Below are positions 43,506 through 54,700 of a stretch of DNA of 64,000 nucleotides, piece after piece; within the stretch, counting starts at the first letter, position 1, and every line of letters begins with the position of its first letter. Made by a program: the position numbers and the translations under genes. A model generated the notes under the pieces. It was given only the letters and a program-made list of their open reading frames with translations, was not told the DNA's origin and did not search any database. This DNA is from Vandiemenella viatica (Eukaryota; Arthropoda; Insecta; Orthoptera; Morabidae): contig CM061921.1 of the NCBI GenBank assembly GCA_031002005.1, positions 127,130,597 through 127,194,596 on the forward strand, in the 5' to 3' direction.

Positions 43506-43850
43506 CCCCTTTTGATTACAGTTCAGCTTTATAGTCCTCAGAGTTACCATCTTGATCTTCCAATGCCTGCAATACATTGGAAATCATCAGATAGGAAGAG
43601 TATCCAACCCCTCCTGCCATAGTTAACGTCTCTCCACTCGGTACTATGTTTATATTTAAGAACAAATTTGTCCGCTTTCAAGGCTTTCTAATTCTTTTCT
43701 GTTGGTGTCAGTTCTGACTGGAGCTTAAGTTTCCGCTGTTCTGGATCATTTGATCTACAGGGCCGATTGTTCCAGGTCATACACTTTCAAGAGTCACCAT
43801 TGACAACATAGTTGCAGCCCCAGTAAGCTCTAATTTGGGTCTAGCCTTGA
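43506..43850 (-). pseudogene. Unassigned coding-like segment
   Basis: The minus strand begins after TTTTCTTTTCAAG, which looks like a splice acceptor. It then reads, with two stops and one frame change, KLKLQSELTPTEKN, KALKADKFVLKYKHSTEWRD and GVGYSSYLMISNVLQALEDQ, ending DYKAEL and a stop at about 43508, where LINE C begins. Continuity of a charged protein-like sequence over three frames suggests a decayed exon or transposon ORF. I do not recognise the family. Confidence 0.35.
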
Positions 43851-43859
43851 AAAGAAAAC

Positions 43860-44535
43860 AAGAAAAATCTGGTTTACAAATAAATGATTTATATTACACG
43901 AAAAGGTTTACTAACTCTTAAAATTTTATTAATCTCTTGAAAACACCAGTAATATTCGAAAGAACTTACTAAGATATTTGGTCACGCTATTAAAAAAATA
44001 TTCCTACTGAGCCTCACCTCGAGATGTAAACAAATCATCCCAGAACACTGAATTTAGAGAAGAAGTTTCACAAACGATCGTACTACTAAAATATATTGTT
44101 CTTCAACCTAAATACCAAAATTCCCGTTTTTATCTATAAGAACAACAAATTACTAGTGCACAACATGACACTTCACACCAATACAGTATGTAACTCGCCA
44201 ACTGGCATCCTAAATTTAAATCTAAAATTGAAAACTATCTGTAGTAAAGAGGAATTTGCTACTTCTGAACTGTTTTTTGTTGTTTTTTGTTTTTGTTTAC
44301 CTTGTTATTATTACATTGCGTTGTTATATATTTAACAGTTGGTACTCTATGCGCTTTCCTATCTTTTCACCAACTTTATTTATAACTCTGTTACTGCTCC
44401 ACTCATGAAGGTAAAAGGTTACTGTGCAGTGTAAATAAACCTTTCAGTGTAACAACGGGGAAAACGCAAAAGATTTAGTAGTAAGAGGGACACAATTATA
44501 ACAAACTAAAACATTTTTTATAATAAACGGTTTTT
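43860..44535. other. Unassigned AT-rich spacer
   Basis: I see no supported gene. A 79-codon plus-strand frame at 44096-44335 is AT-biased with no motif. Confidence 0.6.
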
Positions 44536-44830
44536 GTACTACCATGCTCATATGTATCTGAATAATTCATCACTAAATTTCCTCCTACCTTAATTCAACC
44601 CTTTCTACACATCTGCATAGACAGTCCTATACTCTGTAGGTGGTAAAGTCAAGGGAATATACAAAATTGCGACAATCAAACCTCATAAAAAGTGATGTAG
44701 TTTAACATTTTCGTTAAAACAACGATAAAATGTACTATATTTCGTCAGTAAAAGTGTTGTACAGACATTAAATGCACTGTTTAGGTTTTTAAAGCGATTA
44801 AGAGAAATTACGTGTCCCAAAAGTTACTGT
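44536..44830 (+). repeat. Left inverted arm of the long-inverted-repeat element
   Basis: Starts GTACTACCATGCTC and contains TACACATCTGCATAGACAG and CAGACATTAAATGCACTG. It pairs in order with the reverse complement of 47200-47501, with small gaps. Confidence 0.65.
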
Positions 44831-44982
44831 TTCCAAACAAATTATAATTTTGAACACCCCTTGGACCAAAAGAAACGAAGATGTTATACCGATCATCTAT
44901 CACATTTCTGGGTAAAGATAGTTTTAACTGAGGGAGATGACAAATAATTTCAGATCTTTGAAGTACGCTCTTCGGACTGTTT

Positions 44983-45036
44983 GCCCTTATGTAATATTCT
45001 TTCAGCACAGCCCTTATGTAATATTCTTTTAGCACA
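44983..45036. repeat. 27-base tandem duplication
   Basis: Two adjacent units of GCCCTTATGTAATATTCTTT plus CAGCACA, one base different. The same pair occurs at 61945-61998 in copy 2, so it arose before the two copies separated. Confidence 0.9.
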
Positions 45037-45859
45037 GCCCTAAATTTTATTTATTAAACTTATTTAGGAAATACGGAAAAACTTATTATTAATTACTGTT
45101 GTCGATGGAATAATGTGTCGTCATGGCAGTCTGAGTAGACAGTATATTAGCATAAAAAAATATTTTCAACTATCATTATTATCAAAAGATGCTTAAAAGT
45201 GTACTGAATACTCCTTCTAAAACAAAAACAAAAAACTATGAGAGTCAAATAGCTCAAAAAACAATTTTACATGTGTTAGTCACATTTGTCATTTAAATGG
45301 GGCTTTATAAGCAGGCAAAGAACAAAAAAATAGATATTGCTTTATCGCGATAGCAAAATTTTCTGGCTGCTGCTGTTTAAAATCAAATGACAAATGAAAC
45401 GTTCGTTGGCTGATCTTACCAAAAAAAACTATTGGTAAATGTCCAAGGACAGACAATAACAACATCCGGTAATTAACAACCTACTGCATTTGATAGGGGG
45501 CACGCGTGAAATCATTGGATCATTTTCTCATTATTGTAGACAAACTTTGCACTCTTTACTAATGTTAATATTACGGTGGGCTCTTCTGAGGGTATCCCGT
45601 AAAGAATTCGCGCTGTTGCTCAGGATAAAATTGTTGCCAGTCATCTGGTAAACCACAACACAGAATGAAGCTATTCATGTGGGAACATTTTACAAGTTGA
45701 TACTAATTCGGAACATTAATGATGAGCAATTGTTTTTAAATTTTCTTACTATTGTTTGTGATAATTAAAGTTCGGAAGAATATACAGGAAATTGAGAACA
45801 AGGAAAAGTAATGCTAGTCTCACAAACATGTATTTAAATATTGTTGTCCCCTCAGCAGC

Positions 45860-45955
45860 CGTCTGTTGTAGGTCTCTGTCGCGGGTGCGACTGCCGACCC
45901 GGAAGCCTGATGGCTAGCGCTCAAGTTGTCCCGGTTCGAGCCTAGCTTCACATAT
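45860..45955 (+). repeat. tRNA-like segment (possible SINE head)
   Basis: TGATGGCTAGCGCTCAAG followed by CCCGGTTCGAGCC gives an A-box-like and a B-box block at a tRNA-like spacing. Repeated in copy 2 at about 62820-62920. A complete cloverleaf was not formed, so no tRNA gene is called. Confidence 0.4.
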
Positions 45956-46404
45956 GAGTGGTTTTGATGAATTGTAATGTTCGCCTTGTGTTGACTATAC
46001 TTTTGGTCACTAAAATCACATCATACACCAATTGAGAAGTTAAAAGAACGGAGAGGATTCACATATCTCTAAGATTAGGCATATTTTTGGATTGTTTGTT
46101 CTTTACAAATTGAGTCTTTAAAACTTTGTGATATATTTTACAATGCCCCGAAAAAGACTATTTACCAAGGATTGGAAAGGAATTCTTCCACGTTATTAGC
46201 GTATGAACTAGTCCTCTGTTAGCTTGGAATTATTTCATTGACTCCCTGAAAATCAAAACATGGATTTCGTTGATCATGGCATCCTCAAAATTACTGACAA
46301 ATCTACTTAAAAGTACAAATTTCATTGATTTCATGAAAAGAAAAATACAGATTCCAAGGCTTACTGTTAACTCGGAAATGGAAGCCCATGTTTCGGTGTG
46401 CTTG

Positions 46405-46632
46405 TGGCTTTACACGTCATTGACGTCGAGGTCACTAGAGGAGGCAAAGGACTTGTAGCAAGAAACGGGAGGGAATTATACCATAGCTTTTTGAAGGATC
46501 CATCCCTGCATTCTCTTGGAGTGGTTTTTGAAAATATGGCAAACTCAATTCTGAATGGCCGGAGGGGGGTTCAAAACTGTCTCCTCCCGAATGCGTGGTC
46601 AAAGCGTTACCACTCATCCAACGCGCTTGGTT
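46405..46632 (-). mobile_element. SINE family 1, copy d
   Basis: On the minus strand: GCATTCGGGAGGAGACAG, a weak B box (GTTTTGAACCC), CTCCGGCCATTCAGAATTG, CACTCCAAGAGAATGCAGG, ending GACCTCGACGTCAATGACG. Shared with copy 2 (63368-63595), so the insertion predates the duplication. Confidence 0.75.
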
Positions 46633-46828
46633 ATACCCAAGTGAAGTTAAGGTAAAATTATTGTCAGAACAGATAAATTTCTTGATCTTGAAATGTATAG
46701 CAATTTCAATCTAATCACTTAAATCAGTTACTGAAGTTTTATAACAGAGATCTTAACAGTCTCCTGGAATATAATTAAAACTGAAGTTAAAATCTTTGAA
46801 GACATAATAAAGTTTTTATTTTGTTAGG

Positions 46829-47047
46829 GCTTTATGACTAGCCAATTTCAAGATCTTTAGGACCTGAGTAGCATTGGGGAAAGGAACGGCAAAGAATGTG
46901 ACCATCGCCTTTTGAGAGACCCATTCTGGCATTCGCTTGGAATTGTTTCACAAAACCATGAAACATCGAAATCAGAATGGCCAGACCAGGAGTCAAACAT
47001 GCGACTTTCCAAATGCCAACCTCTAGCGTTAACAGCTCACAAAACAA
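46829..47047 (-). mobile_element. SINE family 1, copy e
   Basis: On the minus strand: CGCATGTTTGACTCC (B-box position), GGTCTGGCCATTCTGATTTC, CAATTCCAAGCGAATGCCAG, GGTCACATTCTTTGCCGTTC and the tail TGGCTAGTCATAAAGCC. The tail end (46829-46859) is missing from the duplicate at 63880-64000. Confidence 0.7.
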
Positions 47048-47199
47048 GTGTGGTGTCACAACAAGCTCAAAAGACCATTGCGAAAAATAAATGGTTATAT
47101 GTGGATCTTATGATTCATTCAATTTGAGCAAACAGCTAAATTATCTAGTCTAGTCTATTTGCTAAAACTGTTGTGCCAAAAAAAATAGTGTAAAAAATA

Positions 47200-47501
47200 C
47201 TCAAATACACCAGGACACATAATTTCTCATAAATGTTTTTAAAAATTAAAAAAAGTGCATTCAATGTCTGCATTACACTTTTATTGACAAATTATAGTCC
47301 TTATTTTTGTTTGTATATCGAATATGTTAAAATATATGACTTTTATGTGAGGTGTGTGTGTATTAATTTTGTATATTTGACTGACTTTACCAGGGTATAG
47401 TATTGTTTATGCAGATGTGTAGAAAGGGTTGAATAAGGTTTGGGAGGAAATTTAGTGACGAGTGATTCAGATTGTTCAGATAAATATGAGCATGGTAGTA
47501 C
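47200..47501 (-). repeat. Right inverted arm of the long-inverted-repeat element
   Basis: Ends ATGAGCATGGTAGTAC at 47501. Contains AGATGTGTAGAAAGGGTTGA and GGTAAAGTCAGTCAAATA (minus-strand sense), the mirror of the left arm. Confidence 0.65.
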
Positions 47502-48214
47502 CACTTAATAAAACGCTGAGGACTTATTGTATTGCATTTCATCAATATCTGGCGCTGTCCTAAAGATCTCTGTGCTATCTCATGTACAATTATTGAGTAT
47601 TATGTCTTAATAATTGATAAATCTACTTCAAAATCTGACAAGTTTCCTTAGATTTCTGTGTGCATGCGCCATTTTCTATTTAAGTGCAAATTTTTTCACT
47701 TAAATTATTAGTGATTTACTTATTTTGCAAAAACCATAACTTCAGAACAATTACTTATGTTTTCTGAAATGTTTAGAACCTACTTATCACTGTAAAATTT
47801 GAAAGAATATTCATAAACGTAGTTTTAGAAATATACCGTAGGAAAATTAGTTTTTTATATTGTTCTCAACAGACAAACATATCGTGGAATAGAAAGAAAA
47901 AGTAAAACATTTTGATAGTTGGCAGGTTATCATCTTTATTTGATATCCATTTTTCCTCGAACTCTCAACAAATTCCATACAATTATTTTTACCCCCATGA
48001 TTTTTTCATATTTCATGTTATAATCATGTGAAGGATAGCAAGTACTAAATTCTAATATAATGGTTTCACAGACAAATACCGACAGGCATGCTGTCAGATG
48101 GAGAAATGAAAGAATCCATAAGAGTACCACCTTTTATTGAGCAGATGATTAGCTATAAAAAAATATATGTGCTAATGTGTTATGTACGTTTCTATATACC
48201 TTCTTATTTTTTTA
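47502..48214. other. Unassigned AT-rich spacer
   Basis: I see no supported gene or repeat between the inverted-repeat element and LINE E. Confidence 0.55.
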
Positions 48215-50255
48215 TTATTTTTTGCTGTCATCAGCTATCATGCAATCCTCCATTCCTTCCTATCACATGCTAACCTCTTCAAACTCAACATACAACCCAT
48301 GCTCTCAATTATCTGCTTCATATATTCTAATCTCTGTCTACCTCTAAAGTTCTTACCTTTGACTGTTCCTTCCACTAACAAATTAACCAGGCCTTAATGT
48401 CTCAGAATATGACCTACCATATCATTTCTTCTTACTGTAAGACTCTTCCAGAAACTTCTTTCCTCACCCATCATAAACTTGTTCATTTCGTAGTTTATCT
48501 GTTCACTTAATTTTCAGCATCCTTCTGTGGAATCACATTTCAAATGCTTAAATTTTCCTACTTTCTGGCTATTCCTAAAGTCCTTTCTTTGCTTCCATAA
48601 AGTGCTGTGCTGCACACATAAGGAGTTTTAAAAAGTTCTTTCTAATTCCTAGATCAATATTTGAAACCAAAAGATTTCTCTCTTTCATGAATGCTCTTTT
48701 TACTAGTGTTATTCTGGATTTAACGTCATTCCTGCTTTGGCCATCAGTTGTAATTTTACTTCCTAATTAGCAAAATTCTCTAACTTCTTCTATTGCATCC
48801 GACCCTATTTTTGTATTTAATCTACTATTATTGGTAACATTTCTGCTACATTTCATCACTTTTATTTGTTTTGTTTTATATTTAGTCAAAAATCATCCTT
48901 CAGTGTTTTGTTCATAATGTCCAATAACTTCTCAATATCCTCAACATATTCTGCTAACAAGGCAATATCACCAGCAAATCATAGCATACTGATTTTTTTC
49001 TCCTTGAACATATGTGTCATATTCAAATCTTCCTTTCACTTCCTATATACGAGTTGAATATTAATGGGGATAGACTACAGCCTTCTCTCACATCCTTTTT
49101 AACTGATGTGTGTCTCTCATGATTCTATAATTTTATTATAGCTGCTTGATTGTTAAAAATATTATACTCTTATATCTCAGTGTTTTAAACCAGACTTCTT
49201 TAAAAAATTTAATATTTTCTCACAACTAGCATTATGAAAAGATTTTTTCTAAATCAACAAACAAAAATAAATGTACAGTATCTTTGTTTTTCTTGATCCA
49301 TTGCTCAAGTTTTGATCTTGAGGCCAGAATCGCTTCTCTTGTACAGCGGTTTTTTTCTAAACCCAAACTGATCTTCAGCTACTATCTCTTCTACTACACT
49401 TTCCATTCTTCTTTAGATTATTCTGGTCAGTAATTTTGAAGCATGTGATTTTAGACTTAAAGTGCGATAATTCTCAAATTTTTCAACTCGTGCTTTTCCA
49501 ACTGTCTCATTTGATTTCAAACCATTCAAAGCTCTATCAAATTCTGTTCTCAAACAGGATCACCTACATCATCAATGTCAACACCGCCTTCTTTTTCCAG
49601 TACACTGTTGTTCAAATCAACCCATTTCTGTGTATTCCTTCCATTAGTTAGCTCAATCGTTTGAGTTTAAAAAGGTTTCCCCTCCAGTAGCTTAAATTTT
49701 TATACATCTCTTCTTCATTTTTCTAAAATTCTGTTTGATCTTCTGTTAGGCCACATCTACTTTACCTATGTTGATTTCCTTTTCCACTTGTTCCCACTTT
49801 TCTTGTAGCCTTTTTTTCCCGCATTTCCCTCTTATTTGATTTCTAAAATGTCTGTTTGCTCATCCTGAGTATGTGATCCATCAACTCCAAAATTTCTTCT
49901 GTGATACAAGGTTTTTGGGTGGCCTGTTCCCTAAAGCTTAATATTTCTTTGCCATCTTTCATTATTTCGGTGTTTAATGCATTCTATTCATCCTCAGTTT
50001 AGCTCCTTTCAGAGGAGTTACTTCTTAGACCCACATCTACCTTTTCTACCAACTTTTATCTTGTGATAGATTGTTTCAGTTTATTCACTTTCAGTTGGTC
50101 ATGCTTGTATTGCTTCTTTATTCTCTTGAATTTTAGCCTGTACTCCATAATTATGAGGTTATGGTCAGAGTTTATGTCTGATCCTGGGTATGCTTTTCAT
50201 TCCAAAACTTGATTTCCAAATCTTTGTTTGACTATGATACAATCCAGCTGATATC
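48215..50255 (-). mobile_element. LINE family E (endonuclease-RT fragment)
   Basis: A minus-strand LINE of another type. Near 50200-50140 the end of an endonuclease reads YPGSDINSDHNLIIMEYRLK. RT follows: EDQFGFRKNRCTREAIL (about 49370-49320), FLFVDLEKIF (motif A), VREGCSLSPLIFN (motif B, 49110-49070), FAGDIALLAEYVEDIEKLL (motif C with ADD replaced by AGD, about 48990-48930). The C-terminal block HMVGHILRH, LLVEGTVKGKNFRGRQRLEY and CDRKEWRIA lies at 48410-48235. The style (C-terminal GHxLRH, RGRxR, W) suits RTE-, ingi- or L1-like LINEs. All frames are broken. Confidence 0.75.
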
Positions 50256-50259
50256 ACTT

Positions 50260-50670
50260 TAGCACAAGCTTAAAGAGTATTTGTGTGATAAAGCCTTCTA
50301 CTCAATCAAGGAGTATTTAAATGATGGAGCAAGGGAAAGAATGACATGAATAATTTTATTTTTTGTTTAAACAGTTATAATTATATAGTGTATCTTAGCA
50401 GATATTTATCTATAAAATAAGGTAAAAAGAAAAAGTAACTGTATAATAGAAATGTATGAAAAGTAAGTGACTGACATAACCGTTATGGGTAGAGAATGAG
50501 TATAAATATAGTAACAATTAACTTAAGGCATTAAATTGCTAAGCAAGATGGAATCTACTTAGCAATATAGAACCTAATGTACCTTTGACTTGCCCTAATT
50601 CATTATATAATTTATTGTATGTAAATGATATATGGGACTAAATAAAATGAATGAATGAATGAAGACTGTT
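50260..50670 (+). mobile_element. LINE family F 3' fragment (CR1-like tail)
   Basis: One frame gives FKHKLKEYLCDKAFYSIKEYL and ends GARERMT with a stop at about 50350, the typical end of a CR1-like ORF2. It is followed by a 3' UTR, TATATGGGACTAAATAAAA and (TGAA)n at 50648-50664. Only the last part of the element is present. Confidence 0.65.
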
Positions 50671-50828
50671 ATTATAGCAAAGATATTGATGTAAAAGTGT
50701 AGTTATGAAGAATGATAAAAGTTTGTGGTGAACTTTGCTATTCTGTTTCGGATTTTCAATTCTTGAAGTCAGTGTGACTAGCAACAATGAATTATACTTT
50801 CAAAACATTTCACTTTTTCTTGCTACAG

Positions 50829-50973
50829 GTGCAGGCGATAGTGGCTGCAGTTTGTGTGTCAATATTTGCAGTGTCAGTTAGTGCAATAATGCAAGGAGAA
50901 TTCAATTATAACCATGCACTCCTTCTCTGCGCTTCATCGCTTGCTACAGCTACATCTTCCTGCTTTGTTCTGG
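50829..50973 (+). CDS. Internal exon of an SLC41-like (MgtE-type) magnesium transporter
   Basis: The 145-base exon follows CTTTTTCTTGCTACAG (acceptor) and is followed by GTATGT (donor). In frame it encodes 48 residues plus one base. The sequence is hydrophobic, beginning VQAIVAAVCVSIFAVSVSAI and continuing with EFNYNHALLLCASSLATA, ending SSCFVL. A membrane helix leading to an acidic/aromatic loop and then an L-L-C-A-S-S-L-x-T/A-A helix matches the first MgtE domain of animal SLC41 Mg2+ transporters, which sit in plasma or mitochondrial membranes. No stop interrupts it and codon use is plausible. Neighbouring exons were not found in the window, which implies long introns. An old pseudogene exon is possible but nothing in the sequence suggests it. 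Confidence 0.75.
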
Positions 50974-52119
50974 GTATGTATGTACCACCTTAACCAATAT
51001 GTCAATCTAAGGCAACTTCAGAGATGAAACATATTTTAGATGTTGACAGAGTAGCTGCACGTTTGTAAACAGAGGATATTCTAGAAATATGGGAAAACAT
51101 GAATGCTGAAACCAATGAGATTTATGATAGTCGCTTTGATCTCATGATGAACTAATTAAATATCTGCATCAGAAAACTGTGCTTAATTCTGTGGTATTAA
51201 AACAATATGAGTAAGATGTCACTATGATTATTGTTTCCGCAATGCTCATTTTCAACATAACATTCCAAATATTACAAGGACTACTTGGCACTGATAACAA
51301 ACTGCAATTGTATTTATCTGGTCAGTGACGCTATCCATTTTAAAACATTGAAGAAATCAGACCTTATATGTAATAGATTTATAATATAATATTCAAAATC
51401 AAGATTTTATGTATAAACTTTAATTGTGGTAAAAAATTTACAATACACACAATAAATGCATATAGTAAATCATTAATTTAAATAAAGATGAAATGTATCC
51501 CCATTTAAATCTATAACTTGATTTGATTATTATTGAAAGTAGTTAATAATAACATACTAATGACTGATTTTGTTGTCATCCAGCAGATAAGATACACAAC
51601 ATCCAAATATTTAAAGTATGTATGAGCAGAAGGCGTGTGGTCGAAACATAGCAATAACTGTACACGGGTACAGTATAGTAACAGAATAATCTAATACAAT
51701 GAAAGAATAAGTGTAATCACATTCTTACATTACATATGGTTCATGGATTCTTGGATACCTTATAAGCTGTTAGCTATTAACTTTTAATTTGATTTGGAGA
51801 AAATTAAGCAATTTTGATATTTGTTATGAGGAAGTATTGAATAGAATATTTAGTTGATAAAGTACAATTTCTAGGTATAAAACATTTCTGTGCCATTGTC
51901 TATAAACGCTACCACTTTCTCTTATTTTCTATTTATGTATTTGGCTATTTATGTGTGCAGTTTCTTGGCATATATATTAATTGATGGAAAATTAAAGGTT
52001 AAGTCATTCATAAATATCTTAAGAAATCAGTTGCTTAATCTGTAGAAGTTTTAATTCCCTGATGTATGTGACAGACATCTTATTAAAGATGAAAATTTAT
52101 TGTTAAACTTGATTGATAG
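50974..52119. other. Unassigned AT-rich sequence, probably intron of the SLC41-like gene
   Basis: I see no second exon and no repeat that I recognise. The next conserved SLC41 block would contain an N-P-D-N-I motif; none was read here. Confidence 0.5.
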
Positions 52120-52460
52120 ATACGTTCACTTTGATCCCATGCGAGAACAGTCTCGGGAATGTGGAACAGCAATTGTAAGTTAGCTACCCATTAGTAGAAT
52201 CAATATCCACTGTACTTTGCAAATACAATCCCATGCTAGTTACTACAGATGTGGAACATTACATACACTTGTTACCAGCATATAATAACTAATTAATTTC
52301 TTACAGACCAGTTATCATAAGAAGTTTCCACTGCAATCTGCAACTACATATTATTTATCATGTTAGTTACTATATATATGGAACTGTACATGCACTTATT
52401 AACACTATCATTAACATTACCAATTACTGATAACCACTCAATTACTTAAAATGCTGTTAT

Positions 52461-53102
52461 TCACCAAAGTTGAAGGCAGCAATGGGAGAAGAACATATAT
52501 CAAGAACACACAAATATACACAATATTTCGGTTATTAAACCTTATTCATGTTGGATAAAATGAGTCATGAGGCTCGGGAGGTGTGCACACGCTGAAGGTT
52601 GCTACTTGACTGGGTGGATTATCAATATGGCGGTGGGACTGAGATTTTGTATATAAATATGTAAATCACAGATGGTGGTAGAAATAACAATATACCAAAC
52701 ACCCACCCAGCCTCAATCACCAATAATATTCCTTTCCTTGACACATCACTCATTATTAGTAGTAGCATTACTGTCATTTAACTAATTACCTTATTTTATT
52801 TTTATTTATTTATTTTTCAAAATTTATCCAATCATATTTATTTACTTAATTCCCCCCCCCTTTTTTGATATATTATTATTTCTACCACCATCTGTAATTT
52901 ACATATTTATATACAAAATCTCAGTCCCACCGCCATATTGATAATCCACCCAGTCATGTAGCAACCTTCGGCATGTGCACACCTCCAGAGCCTCATGACT
53001 CATTTTCTCCAACACGAATAAGGTTTAATAACCGAAATATTGTGTATATTTGTGTGTTTGTGATATATGTTCTTCTCCTGTCACTGCCTTCAACTTTGGT
53101 GA
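52461..53102. mobile_element. Foldback element with about 230-base inverted arms
   Basis: The arm 52461-52694 and the reverse complement of 52868-53102 match almost base for base, from the outer TCACCAAAGTTGAAGGCAG through GAAGAACATATATCA, CAATATTTCGGTTATTAAAC, GACTGGGTGGATTATCAATA to GATGGTGGTAGAAATAA. The middle 175 bases are AT-rich and non-coding. This is a MITE or foldback transposon; transcription through it would give a long hairpin RNA. It lies in LINE A copy 2. No clear target duplicate was found. Confidence 0.85.
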
Positions 53103-53109
53103 GTGATGA

Positions 53110-54700
53110 GTCATTTTTCCCTTTCCTTGCAATTTATATTGCATAAAGCAGTTTCCCTTTTCCTTAGTTTAATTAAAAATCTGTCAGTATTCCTAATATT
53201 ATGGCTATGTATGTCAGCATCAAGATTGAAGTGTTTGGGACTTTCCACTAGAAATGATAGTAGAAATGATACTGTGCTGGCATCATAAGTACACATAGAT
53301 TTCCAAATAGATATCTGCAGAACATCCATGGGCTTGTTCCACAAATAATTCTTACAGCACAATTTTGTGATTTAAATATGCTCTGTGCTTGTGAAGAGCT
53401 TCCCCAGAATGAGATACCATAAGTGAGCAGGTGGTTAAAATATGAAAAATATACAACCTTTCTCGTTTCTGTATTAGCTATTCTAGATACAACCCATAGT
53501 GAAAATGTTGCTGAATTCAGATTTTTAAGTAGTTGTTGAATATAATGCTTCCGGTATAATATGTTATCTCTATATACACCAAGGAATTTTTGTGAAACTG
53601 CTTTCAATGATTGGTTTTCCCTACCAATATCACATTATAGCTGTCCTTTGTTTTATTTTTTGTAATTAATTGAAATAACTATGTCTTTTCTACATTAAGT
53701 ATTAATTTGTTAGCACTAAACTACCTATTAATTTTCTTTAGAGCAACATTTCCTGTGTTTTCAAGGTTTTATACTAATTGAGGTTTCAATGATATGCTAG
53801 TATCATCTGCAAAGAGCACCATGTATTCACTATCACCTAGTATATGTGGGAGATCATTTATATAAATTAAGAATAGCAGAGGACCAAGAATTGAACCCTG
53901 AGGCACACCACAGTTAACTATACACCATTCTGAGTTTACAACCTCTCCTGTATTAACATCTTTAAATGATACACATTGCTTTCTATTTTCTAGGTATGAT
54001 TTAAACCAAAGTCCTGGCTTACCACTAACTCCATAGTGTTCTAGTTTACCTAGGAGAATCCCATGATCAACACAGTCGAAGGCCTTAGCAAAATCACAGA
54101 ATGTATGTTGTTTACAAGTGCAAAAATTCCTGAATCTGTTGAAACATTTTGCCTAAAACCATAATGTGCTTATTACTCAGTAGATTATTCTTTCGTAGAT
54201 GTGCATACACCCTTCTGTACACTGCTTTTTCAAAAAAAATTGAAAATGCTCATAGAAGTGATATGGGTCTCAGTCTTTGAGGTATCACCCTTTTTATAAA
54301 GTGGTTTTATTATTAACTTCTTGAGTGAGTCAGGGAAGATACCTTCTTCAAAAGAACTATTACAAATATGACTAATAACTCTGCTAATGCTGTTTGGTAT
54401 ATTGGTTGAAACTTCATCCTAACCAAATTACTTTTTATTTTTGAGGGATTTAATATTTTTTTCAATTTTATTTTGACTGGTGGGAAATAGAGACATAGAT
54501 TCTGTTTTTGGTTACAAGGATTTACGTACTATTATAGCATCCATATTTCCAATACATTTTCCTTTTATTTTTTCAGCAACTGTTAAGAAGTAGTTATTGA
54601 AAGCACTTCCAACATAAGAGGGGTCATTTACAAGTTTATCCTTAATATTTAAACATGTGGTATACGTTTATGTTCAGAGGGTGATACTATTGTCTCTCTT
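53110..54700 (-). pseudogene. LINE A copy 2 reverse transcriptase, broken
   Basis: The minus strand carries the same order of motifs as copy 1: a fingers region near 54500-54280, VFCDFAKAFDCVDHGILL (motif A, about 54100-54050), WCIVNCGVPQGSILGPLLF (about 53930-53880), a motif C near 53810 (VLFADDTS-like), and the C-terminal frame 53607-53248 (KFLGVYRDNILY, SYFNHLLTYGISFWGSSSQA). It provides the uninterrupted reference for the LINE-B insertion and the deletion in copy 1. Confidence 0.75.

Larger units (their letters stand above)
44536..47501. mobile_element. Long-inverted-repeat element, copy 1 (about 2.97 kb)
   Basis: The left arm (44536-44830) and the right arm (47200-47501) are diverged inverted repeats: both begin GTACTACCATGCTCATAT, share CACTAAATTTCCTCC, ATTCAACCCTTTCTACACAT, and further in GACATTGAATGCACT-like and TAAAAGTGT blocks. 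Between them there is no recognisable transposase, but two SINE-1 copies, a tRNA-like segment and a 27-base tandem duplication. A second copy begins at 61527. The structure fits a non-autonomous DNA transposon or foldback element. No target duplication was recognised. Confidence 0.6.

Noticed and set aside
45880..45945. tRNA gene
   Set aside because: B box is good but arms do not pair convincingly, and the segment is part of a repeated element.
48182..48397. Plus-strand hydrophobic frame resembling a membrane protein
   Set aside because: It is the antisense of the LINE E C-terminus; hydrophobicity comes from T-rich codons.
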